DNA from: Rhodoflexus caldus | Lineage (GTDB): Bacteria; Bacteroidota; Bacteroidia; Cytophagales; Thermoflexibacteraceae | Direction: 5' to 3' | DNA length: 64,000 nucleotides | NCBI RefSeq assembly: GCF_021206925.1 | Contig: NZ_JAJPRF010000001.1 | Location: 62,001-126,000, forward strand | Shown: one piece after another, positions 16,465 to 24,189 of the stretch | How positions within the stretch are numbered: position 1 is the stretch's first letter | How the letters are laid out: the number at the start of each line of letters is the position of its first letter | Notes under the pieces: generated by a model | What the model was told of the DNA's origin: nothing | The model's input: the letters and a program-made list of their open reading frames with translations, nothing else | Databases searched by the model: none | Program-made: the position numbers and the translations under genes

Positions 16465-17892
16465 TTATTGTTTTGGAGTTGCCTGTTTGTAGTAAAAGTC
16501 GGGGTATTGCGGGTGTGGCCGATACCATCGGCGCAGAATCTGCAACCGGTCAAACAGGCGTATTTTATCGGTTATCTGCGGGGCACAAATAATCAAGTCG
16601 GGCATGTCGGCCATGATATTCAAATAAACGGCCTGTGCGGTTGCGTATCTGTCCAGCATTTGCAAATGAGGGGCTGCCAGTTCGGGGCGCAGATAGGGAG
16701 TGGCTAACTGTCGGCGATAGTAATATTGCCAGCGGTTATCCAGCACCAATATGCGCTGTGCGTTTTGCGGCAAGGGCAAGGGGGCTTGCGGCAGTATATA
16801 GCCGTATCGGACGGCCGGTTGCATATCCGCCTGTTTGTTCAAGATAACCCACCCGATGGCAGGCAGTGCTGTTATAAGCATCATGGCGGTTATTTCAGTT
16901 GTCCATTTTTTGCTGAGCAGCAATATGTAGTGCGTCATAAAAAAGGCATAGGACGCGGCAAGCAATATCAGCGAGTTGCCCGAAAAACCGCCTGCAAAAA
17001 CAAAGGCCGAAACACCCACCGTCAATAACCAAAAAAGCATGATGCGATGAGTGGTTTGCTGGAAATTAATGAATGACATGCCGCTTGCATATACTTTGGA
17101 TACCGCCGGCAAGAACGACACGGCAGGCAAAGCAAGCAATAAAAACAACAGGTTGTTGTTTAAAAGAAACCGCTCCGGCAGAAAGAGCGTGAACCAGTAG
17201 TTGCGGAGCAACAGTGTAAATCCGTTGGTGTAATAATAGTAGGTAAATATTGGCAGTGCCATAAAAACCACTCCCAAGCCGATAACCAAAAACTGGCGGG
17301 GTGAAAGGCTACGCAAGAATACGGCAGAAATCAGAGCAAAGAGGATAAATAAAGCCGTTGGGTAATAAAACAGTATAGCACTGCCTACATATACGCCAAG
17401 AGAAAAGAGGCGCTCATTTTCTATGCGGTCGCGCAGGCCAAAAAGGTTGTCTAACATCAACAACAGCGGAACCGTTGCCAACAACGGCGGGGACAGCATG
17501 GCCATGTCAAAACTTACAAGTGCAAACAGGCAGTAGAACAACGCCGGCAGGTAGTTTTTTTCGTTGTAGAGGTTGTAGCGCAACGCCATTCGGTTGAGCA
17601 GCCCTGCCTGCACAATAACCAGCAGCGCCCCGATAATAAAGTAGGCTGATTGAGAGTGCCCGAACAGCAAATGGACAAGCCAAAAAATGCCTGCCGAAAA
17701 AGGCGGAATATTTTCCCAAATATCTACGTACAACTGTTTGCCCTCGGCCATGCGTTCGCCTATAAGCTGATAGAGCATATCGGCACCTGTGGCGGGTTGT
17801 TTGCCGTAGAACAAGCCGAACCGAAGCAGCAGGAAAATTACTGCTGCCAGCAAAAAACGCAGAGGGTCGTTAATTCGGAAAAGAGAAAGCAC
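16465..17892 (-). CDS. Multi-pass membrane protein, possible GT-C-like fold
   Basis: A 475-residue protein with about ten hydrophobic segments in the first 370 residues and a soluble C-terminal part of about 100 residues. The first extracytoplasmic loop has GERMAEGKQLYVDIWENIPP. An acidic-aromatic loop at this place recalls GT-C glycosyltransferases (ArnT/PMT-like), which carry D/E residues and a YxD..NKPP motif. The C-terminal part contains QRILVLDNRWQYYYRR. I do not recognise a named family. It ends 43 bases before the ECF sigma gene and begins 21 bases downstream of the rbfA stop, so it may follow rbfA in one transcript. Function unknown. Confidence 0.75.
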   Translation of the reverse strand: MLSLFRINDPLRFLLAAVIFLLLRFGLFYGKQPATGADMLYQLIGERMAEGKQLYVDIWENIPPFSAGIFWLVHLLFGHSQSAYFIIGALLVIVQAGLLNRMALRYNLYNEKNYLPALFYCLFALVSFDMAMLSPPLLATVPLLLMLDNLFGLRDRIENERLFSLGVYVGSAILFYYPTALFILFALISAVFLRSLSPRQFLVIGLGVVFMALPIFTYYYYTNGFTLLLRNYWFTLFLPERFLLNNNLLFLLLALPAVSFLPAVSKVYASGMSFINFQQTTHRIMLFWLLTVGVSAFVFAGGFSGNSLILLAASYAFFMTHYILLLSKKWTTEITAMMLITALPAIGWVILNKQADMQPAVRYGYILPQAPLPLPQNAQRILVLDNRWQYYYRRQLATPYLRPELAAPHLQMLDRYATAQAVYLNIMADMPDLIICAPQITDKIRLFDRLQILRRWYRPHPQYPDFYYKQATPKQ

Positions 17893-17913
17893 GCCGCGCT
17901 CAAATGGTTTAGG

Positions 17914-18300
17914 TTATTCCTCAGAGTCTTCCGCTTCTTCAGCCGGAGCCGGGGGAATATTCAGCCCGGCGAGCAACTGATTGATGCGCATGGCTTCTTC
18001 TTCTGTATCGTCTATGAAAAATTGCAGTTCGGGAATGATACGCACCTGATGGCGGATACGGGCAGCTAATTCCTGACGGATTTGCTTGATGTTTTCGCGA
18101 AGCATATCTATTTTCTCGGTCTTTCCTTTGTCGGGCAGGAAGCTCAGATATACTTTGGCAATACCCAAATCGGGCGAAACCCGCACAACGGTAATGGTTA
18201 CTAAATGATTGCCCGTGATTTCTTTCAGGTCTTTTTGAAAAATATCACCCAGTTCTTTCTGTATCAGGCGGGCGAACTTGCGCTGGCGAGTGGATTCCAT
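17914..18300 (-). CDS. rbfA: 30S ribosome-binding factor A
   Basis: RbfA has a KH fold and helps mature the 30S subunit, especially in the cold. The ATG giving MESTRQRKFARLIQKELGDI is chosen because family members begin at this point; an earlier start 17 codons upstream would add an unrelated extension. The VRVSPDLGIAKVYLSFLP and ELQFFIDDTEEEAMRINQLL segments are typical. The last residues are acidic (EEAEDSEE). It faces the ceramidase-like gene across a 62-base divergent intergenic region. Confidence 0.93.
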   Translation of the reverse strand: MESTRQRKFARLIQKELGDIFQKDLKEITGNHLVTITVVRVSPDLGIAKVYLSFLPDKGKTEKIDMLRENIKQIRQELAARIRHQVRIIPELQFFIDDTEEEAMRINQLLAGLNIPPAPAEEAEDSEE

Positions 18301-18339
18301 GTAATTTGAACTTAATTTAGTGCAAAAATACAGTATTTC

Positions 18340-18361
18340 ACCGATACTCACCCGATACTCA
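18340..18361. repeat. 11-base tandem repeat before the ceramidase-like gene
   Basis: (A/C)CCGATACTCA is repeated head to tail and ends two bases before the ATG at 18363. It may be a slipped duplication or a small operator in the rbfA/ceramidase divergent region. Confidence 0.5.
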
Positions 18362-18362
18362 T

Positions 18363-19937
18363 ATGGCGACCGATAAAAACAGGCGTATGCGCCGCATTTT
18401 CATCCCTCTTGCAATCATGATTGCCGTGCTTGTGCTGTGGGCGCTGCTCAACGGCAGAGACCGAACACCCGGCTACGAGCTGTCGCTGCGGATTACTCCG
18501 CCCGAGCAACCGGTCTTGCGCGTAGGTTTTGCCAAAGTGGATATTACACCGATTGTATCGGATACGTGGACAGATGCCAACGGAGATGCCCGATTTGATA
18601 AATCGGAGGGCGACCGATGGGAAGATGTCAATAAAAACGGGCGATTTGATGCGGTCTGGATGGCAGGTTTTCAGAATAAAAAACCTGCACAAGGCGTACA
18701 TGACCCGCTTTGGGCGCGTTGCATGGTGATTGATGACGGCCGTTCGCGGGTGGCGCTTGTTGCATTAGATATCATCGGGCTGGGGCATAACGAAGTAGTC
18801 AAAATCAGGGAGCGCATTGCGGCTTCTACGGGCATTACCTATGCCATCATCACCTCTACACACGTGCACGAAGGCCCCGATACCATTGGCTTGTGGGGCG
18901 AAAATTACTTTTTCAGCGGTGTAAATCCTGAATACATGGAAACCGTGCGCCAAAGTACGGTGCAGGCCATAGAAACAGCTGCTGCCAATTTGCGACCTGC
19001 GCTGTTGCGATTGGCTACCGATTCGGTGGGTGCTGCGCCCATGCTGGCCGATACCCGTCCGCCGTTAGTGTTTGACAAAAGCCTGCACATTATTCAGGCC
19101 ATTGATGCACAAGCAGACACTACGCTGGGAACGTTGCTTTGCTGGGGCAATCATCCTGAAACTTTGTGGAGCGGTAACCTGCTCATCAGTTCAGACTTTC
19201 CGCACTATTGGCGCGAGTATGTAGAAAAAGGCATTTACAAAGGAGATAGCCTGATTGCCAAGGGATTAGGCGGCACGGCAGTCTTCTTTACCGGTGCTAT
19301 CGGCGGGTTGATGACCACCCATCCCGATATTGCCATCACAGACCCCGTAAGTGGTCAAACTTTTACCAAAGGTTCTTTTGAGAAAATAGATGCACAGGGA
19401 AAACAACTGGCACTGCTGACTTTTCGGGCGTTGGACAGCGCCGCCCGAATCCCCGAAAATACCGTCCGTTCTGCCGGTATTGCGCTGCGTGCCCAAACTT
19501 TTACCATTCCGTTAGACAATAAACTTTACAAACTTGCCGTAGCACTTGGCGTATTAGACCGAGGCTACAGTGGCTGGAATCAAATGCGCACGGAGGCTGC
19601 TTATCTGCAAATCGGTGATGCGATTGGTTTGCTGTGCGTGCCGGGCGAAATTTACCCTGAAATAGTAGATGGCGGCATAGAAAGCCCTCAGGGACAGGAT
19701 TTTACCCTTAGCCCACAGGAAATACCGCCGCTTCGCAGCATGATGCAGGGCAGACAGCGCATTGTGCTGGGGCTTGCCAACGACGAAATCGGCTACATCA
19801 TGCCCAAAAGCCAGTGGGATGCCGATGCCCCCTACACCTACGATTACCAGAAAGCGCCCTACGGAGAAATTAACTCCACCGGCCCAGAGGCAGGGCCGAT
19901 TGTGCACAAAGCGTTGATGAAGGTTATTAACAAGTAG
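18363..19937 (+). CDS. Neutral/alkaline non-lysosomal ceramidase-family hydrolase
   Basis: A 524-residue protein with an uncleaved-looking N-terminal membrane anchor (about 11-29) and a large outward-facing domain. RVGFAKVDITPIV opens the ceramidase-like domain, and TSTHVHEGPDTIGLWG supplies the zinc-binding histidines. Metal binding and amide hydrolysis follow from the family, but many members act on substrates other than ceramide. A notable inset has two calcium-loop-like stretches, DANGDARFD (71-79) and DVNKNGRFD (88-96). The C-terminal immunoglobulin-like domain of classic ceramidases appears absent. It is monocistronic. Confidence 0.82.
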   Translation: MATDKNRRMRRIFIPLAIMIAVLVLWALLNGRDRTPGYELSLRITPPEQPVLRVGFAKVDITPIVSDTWTDANGDARFDKSEGDRWEDVNKNGRFDAVWMAGFQNKKPAQGVHDPLWARCMVIDDGRSRVALVALDIIGLGHNEVVKIRERIAASTGITYAIITSTHVHEGPDTIGLWGENYFFSGVNPEYMETVRQSTVQAIETAAANLRPALLRLATDSVGAAPMLADTRPPLVFDKSLHIIQAIDAQADTTLGTLLCWGNHPETLWSGNLLISSDFPHYWREYVEKGIYKGDSLIAKGLGGTAVFFTGAIGGLMTTHPDIAITDPVSGQTFTKGSFEKIDAQGKQLALLTFRALDSAARIPENTVRSAGIALRAQTFTIPLDNKLYKLAVALGVLDRGYSGWNQMRTEAAYLQIGDAIGLLCVPGEIYPEIVDGGIESPQGQDFTLSPQEIPPLRSMMQGRQRIVLGLANDEIGYIMPKSQWDADAPYTYDYQKAPYGEINSTGPEAGPIVHKALMKVINK

Positions 19938-20057
19938 CTTGGCAAATTTTTTTAAAAAAACCGATGATGCGGGTGTATGCGGATTTTATTTTCTTCTTAA
20001 ACATCTTCCGCAGGCGTTCATCTGTATTTTTTTGCATAAGTTGCTGAAAAGGAGCTA

Positions 20058-20100
20058 TTAAAACCCGACAGGTTTTAAAGTCCTGTCGGGTTTGCGTATA
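20058..20100 (-). repeat. Left part of the dispersed element; also a likely terminator
   Basis: Read on the minus strand it begins TATACGCAAACCCGACAGG and closes the hairpin with CCTGTCGGGTTT, matching the left 40 or so bases of copy A except for paired changes in the stem. The right half of the element is missing. It sits between the convergent ceramidase-like and mutS2 genes, so it could end transcription from both. The rest of 19938-20128 is A/T-rich and shows nothing else. Confidence 0.65.
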
Positions 20101-20128
20101 CGAATATCTGTCAAAATCCATTAGGGGA

Positions 20129-22546
20129 TTACCGGAGCGTTACTAATGTAATGCCTGCCCCGCCACGGTCGGCGTGTTCGTCTTCCAATCGCAGCACTTC
20201 CTTGTACTTGCGCAGATGGTCGCGGATGAGGGTGCGCAAAATACCATCGCCTTTGCCATGTACAATGCGCAAATGCTGATGGCTGAGCATAATTGCATCG
20301 TCAATAAACTGAGAAACCTCTGTCAGTGCTTCCTCGGCACGCTTGCCGCGCACATCCAAATCAAAGCTGAAATGCGACATCTTTTCGTTCAAATCGATAC
20401 CTACATTAGACGAAGGAGCGGCTTTTTCGGGCATCAATTGGCGATAGCTCTTGCGGCTGATTTTTTCCAGACGATTGATTTTAACCGTTGATTTTAACTC
20501 GCCAATCACGATAGAGGCCTCCTTACCTTTGACAGCCACTACCTCGCCCACGGTTTCCGTACCTTTCAGTCGGATATAATCGCCTACTTCAATCGGGCTG
20601 TCATCCAATTCTATTTCCGATTTTTCAACATTGGCGGGTTTGCTAATCGTTTTTATCTCTTCGGGCTGTAATTGTCGGCTGAAAGTTTCCAGTTCTTGCC
20701 GAAGTTGTTTGGTGCTTTCTTTCTCTGCCTGCTGCTCGCGTATTTGGCGAATAGTATTTTCTATTTTTTGGTTGGCTTCCTGCACAATGCGCTTGGCCTC
20801 GGCCTTCGCCTCGTTGATAAGTTGCTTGCGATTGGTTTCTATAAAATCGCGCAGGCGGTTATACTCTGCCTGTGTTTTTGCCAGCAGTTGCTTTTCGGTT
20901 TGCAACAAATCATTCTTTTCTTTGTAGAACTGCTTTTCTATTTCAAGGTCTTTGAGCAGTTTTTCTATATCAATTTTGTCTTTGCCAACTTTTTGGCGGG
21001 CGCTCTGCGTAACAACGCGCGGCAACCCGATTTTTTGAGCAATCTCGAGCGCAAATGAGCTACCCGGTTTACCTATTTCCAGTTCAAAAAGGGGCTCCAA
21101 CGCTTCTACATTGTAGCGCATGGCACCGTTAATAATACCCGGCGTATTTTCGGCATAAAATTTCAAATTGGCATAGTGAGTAGTTATAACCCCATATACC
21201 TTGCGCTCGTTCAGTTGTTCAAGAATGGCTTCGGCAATCGCACCGCCAAATTGAGGCTCGGTACCTGTTCCAAATTCGTCAATCAGGCAAAGCGACTGAT
21301 TATCGGCCAGTTGCAAAAATGCCTTCATGTTTTTTAAGTGCGAACTGTACGTACTCAGGTCGTTGTCAATGGATTGTTCATCGCCGATGTCTATGAACAG
21401 ATGCTGAAAAATACCTGCACGCGAACCCTCTTCCACAGGGATGGGAATGCCGCACTGCAACATGTACTGTAACAAACCGGTTGTTTTCAGGCAAACCGAT
21501 TTACCGCCTGCATTGGGGCCTGAAATGAGCAGGATGCGGTTTTTATCATCTAACCGAATATTGAGCGGCACTATATTTCTGCCGACTTCCTGCAAGTGTT
21601 GTTGTAAAAGCGGATGCCTTGCGCCTATCCATTGCAGCATGGGCTTTTTATGCAATTCAGGGAAAATCGCCTTGAAGTGCATCGCAAATCGGGCTTTAGC
21701 CCTGATGAAATCCATCAGTCCAAGAAAGAAATAGCCTTTTTTGAGGTCTTCCACATGCGGCCGCAAGCGCGTGGTAAGGCGTGTAAGAATGCGCACGATT
21801 TCGCGCCTCTCCTCGGCCATTAGTTCACGGATTTCGTTGTTGATTTCCAATACCTCGGCAGGCTCAATAAAAACGGTTTGCCCGCTTGCAGAAGTATCGT
21901 GTACAAAACCTTTGATGCGTCGTTTGTATTCCACCGGTAGCGGAATAACAATCCTGCCTTCACGTACAGTCAGTTGTGCCTCGTCGGAGGCTATGCCCTC
22001 TGCTTTGAGTGAGCGCAATATCTGCTCTATTTTCTTGCGAACACTGGCCTGTTCGCGCAGGATACTGCCGCGGATGTCGCGCAGTTCGGGAGAGGCATTG
22101 TCGCGCACTTTGCCGCGCTCGTCTATCACCCGCTCTATTTCGGAAAGCAGCAGCTTGTCTATTGCCAACCCGCCGCTGAGTTCTTTCAGGTGCGGAATTT
22201 CTTTGTCGTCTTTTTTAGCAATAATTTCTAAACATTTGTGAAGCGTACCTAAGGAGAGGCGGAGGTCAAAAAACTCCTCTTCGCTTAGAAATGCGCCCTC
22301 AATGGCTGCTTTCTGCAAACTTTCGCTTACATCCAAAAAGTTTCCTTCGGGAAAGGCTTCTCCCGCGGCAAGCAGTTTGCGAAATTCTTCGGTTTGACTT
22401 TGCAACTTGTGCACAACGTCGTAGCGTTCACTGAAACGCATACGCTGTACGAAAGCACGCCCCAGAGACCCACTGCAGCATTCGGCTAACTGCTGACGGA
22501 TTTTGTCAAAGCCGATTTTATCTTCAAAGTTCTTCGGATACAACAT
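20129..22546 (-). CDS. mutS2: Endonuclease MutS2
   Basis: An 805-residue MutS-family ATPase acting on recombination intermediates or stalled, collided ribosomes in other bacteria. It lacks the mismatch-recognition domain of MutS. The ATPase has Walker A GPNAGGKS (343-350) and Walker B LCLIDEFGTGTEP (419-431). It is followed by a long coiled-coil clamp rich in Glu, Lys and Gln (about 520-640), a KOW-like segment (VGDYIRLKGTETVGEVVAVK), and a C-terminal Smr nuclease domain with LDVRGKRAEEAL and LRIVHGKGDGIL. All expected parts are present. Confidence 0.96.
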   Translation of the reverse strand: MLYPKNFEDKIGFDKIRQQLAECCSGSLGRAFVQRMRFSERYDVVHKLQSQTEEFRKLLAAGEAFPEGNFLDVSESLQKAAIEGAFLSEEEFFDLRLSLGTLHKCLEIIAKKDDKEIPHLKELSGGLAIDKLLLSEIERVIDERGKVRDNASPELRDIRGSILREQASVRKKIEQILRSLKAEGIASDEAQLTVREGRIVIPLPVEYKRRIKGFVHDTSASGQTVFIEPAEVLEINNEIRELMAEERREIVRILTRLTTRLRPHVEDLKKGYFFLGLMDFIRAKARFAMHFKAIFPELHKKPMLQWIGARHPLLQQHLQEVGRNIVPLNIRLDDKNRILLISGPNAGGKSVCLKTTGLLQYMLQCGIPIPVEEGSRAGIFQHLFIDIGDEQSIDNDLSTYSSHLKNMKAFLQLADNQSLCLIDEFGTGTEPQFGGAIAEAILEQLNERKVYGVITTHYANLKFYAENTPGIINGAMRYNVEALEPLFELEIGKPGSSFALEIAQKIGLPRVVTQSARQKVGKDKIDIEKLLKDLEIEKQFYKEKNDLLQTEKQLLAKTQAEYNRLRDFIETNRKQLINEAKAEAKRIVQEANQKIENTIRQIREQQAEKESTKQLRQELETFSRQLQPEEIKTISKPANVEKSEIELDDSPIEVGDYIRLKGTETVGEVVAVKGKEASIVIGELKSTVKINRLEKISRKSYRQLMPEKAAPSSNVGIDLNEKMSHFSFDLDVRGKRAEEALTEVSQFIDDAIMLSHQHLRIVHGKGDGILRTLIRDHLRKYKEVLRLEDEHADRGGAGITLVTLR

Positions 22547-22653
22547 TTACCGCAAAGTTAGGGCATTATGGAAAGAGGCTTTCCAATCGAGCTGAATTTA
22601 CTGCAAAATTGCATGATGAGCTTCATACAAAAAACCGACAGCAAGCCAAAATA

Positions 22654-22688
22654 AAATCCCGACAGGATTTGAAAACCTGTCGGGATTT
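22654..22688 (-). terminator. Terminator downstream of susD
   Basis: AAATCCCGACAGG (22654-22666) and CCTGTCGGGATTT (22676-22688) form a perfect 13-bp stem with a 9-base loop. On the minus strand it is followed by a T-rich stretch and lies 36 bases after the susD stop, insulating mutS2 from the susCD operon. Confidence 0.85.
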
Positions 22689-22723
22689 GTTCTTTATAAC
22701 CTAATTACACAAACAAAGGCAGA

Positions 22724-24169
22724 TTAGTAGCCCGGGTTCTGTGTTATGTTAGGATTGGCATTCAACTCAGGAGTTGGAATAGGCCAAGTCCAGCGAGGGC
22801 TGTTAGGAGCCAGTGAGCACTGAGTAGCCGGAGGCGTACAGTTCTGGCGGTTGATAGTGCGGGTAGTGCGCTTCAAGTCAAACCAGCGGTGGCCTTCCAA
22901 GAACAGTTCGCGACGACGCTCATCGGCAATTGCTTGTACCAGAGCTGCACCTGTTTCAGTTCCCGGAACAAAGCCTTGGATGCGGGCTGCACGCAAAGTG
23001 TTCAGGTCTTGCAGAGCACCTGCGGCATCACCTGAGCGCTGACGTGCTTCTGCACGAATCAGGTACATTTCGCCGGTACGCAATACTTTGAAGTCGGTTA
23101 CGCCGTCGCGGTTGTTGCCTTTACCCAAGTATTTGATAGGAATAAAACGCGTAGCAGGACGTGGGGCACGGGTGCTGAAGCCGGCGGCCATGTAGCTGTT
23201 GAAACGGATGTCATTCACGCGGTCGTACAAGGCTACCATGTCAGGAGAGGCATCAAAAGATGCGCGGTCGTTACCGGCAGGAGAATATACTTCCAAAGCG
23301 GGGCCACCTTCACCGGGGTTGAAGCGAATCGCCCATGCTACTTCAGCAGCGGTTTCATCGCGCCAAATGGCAGGGAATTGTGCACGGGTTGCCAGCGGCA
23401 GAGCGTTAATAACCGTTGTTGCAAAGCGTATAGCGTCTGCATTCAGTCCGGCATACAGCGATACACGAGCCAGCATCGCATTAACGGCAATCGCATCGAT
23501 GTTCACACGGCGAGAAGCAGTGTTAATCGCACGGTCTACGTCGCTCAACAAACGCAATGCCTCATTCAAATCGTTGAAAATGCGGTCGTACACTTCTTTT
23601 ACGGATGCACGAGCAGGGCGCGCATTGGGGTTGGTGCTGGAAACGGTTGTCATAACAGGCACGCCCGGGTCATTAGAGTTGCGGTCGTAGTTATTGGCAT
23701 ACCATTTCAGCAGGTCAAAGTGCAGCCATCCGCGCAGTGCCAATGCCTGTCCTTTGATGCGGTTAGCTGTACGCTGGTTGGCAGGAGTTGTGAAAGCATC
23801 AATACCATTGATAACTACGTTTGTAGAGTTGATGATGGTATATAAACCGAGCCATCCGTTGGCAACTTCGCCATTGTCTGCTGCATATACCCAGTCCACC
23901 ATGCCGCGAGTGCCTTGTGGCAGGTTTTCGGGCGACTCTTTCAGGTTGTCGCTCATCATATCGGGAATAGAAGACTGGTTGCGTCCATAGGCATTCACAC
24001 TGCGTAACTGAGCGTAAGCGCCGTTAAGCGCTGCCTCATAGTTCTCAATGGTTTTGAACGCATTGGAAGTATCCAAAATGTGGGTTGGATTGACCTCATT
24101 AACAATATTGGCACAAGAGGTGGCAACAAAAATTGCCGAAGATGCCAAAGCGTATTTTAATAGTTTCAT
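22724..24169 (-). CDS. SusD/RagB-family nutrient-binding lipoprotein
   Basis: A surface lipoprotein of 481 residues that pairs with the adjacent SusC-type channel to capture a nutrient, often a glycan or peptide. The lipobox is ATSC (Cys19). Typical SusD features follow: an N-terminal helical region with YEAALNGAYAQLRSVNAYGR, TPR-like helices with IKGQALALRGWLHFDLLKWY, and a C-terminal ADERRRELFLEGHRWFDLKR motif. It starts 20 bases after susC in the same operon. No glycoside hydrolase, sulfatase or sigma/anti-sigma regulator is adjacent, so the substrate cannot be inferred. Confidence 0.96.
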   Translation of the reverse strand: MKLLKYALASSAIFVATSCANIVNEVNPTHILDTSNAFKTIENYEAALNGAYAQLRSVNAYGRNQSSIPDMMSDNLKESPENLPQGTRGMVDWVYAADNGEVANGWLGLYTIINSTNVVINGIDAFTTPANQRTANRIKGQALALRGWLHFDLLKWYANNYDRNSNDPGVPVMTTVSSTNPNARPARASVKEVYDRIFNDLNEALRLLSDVDRAINTASRRVNIDAIAVNAMLARVSLYAGLNADAIRFATTVINALPLATRAQFPAIWRDETAAEVAWAIRFNPGEGGPALEVYSPAGNDRASFDASPDMVALYDRVNDIRFNSYMAAGFSTRAPRPATRFIPIKYLGKGNNRDGVTDFKVLRTGEMYLIRAEARQRSGDAAGALQDLNTLRAARIQGFVPGTETGAALVQAIADERRRELFLEGHRWFDLKRTTRTINRQNCTPPATQCSLAPNSPRWTWPIPTPELNANPNITQNPGY

Positions 24170-24189
24170 TTCTGTTCAGGAATTTAATT

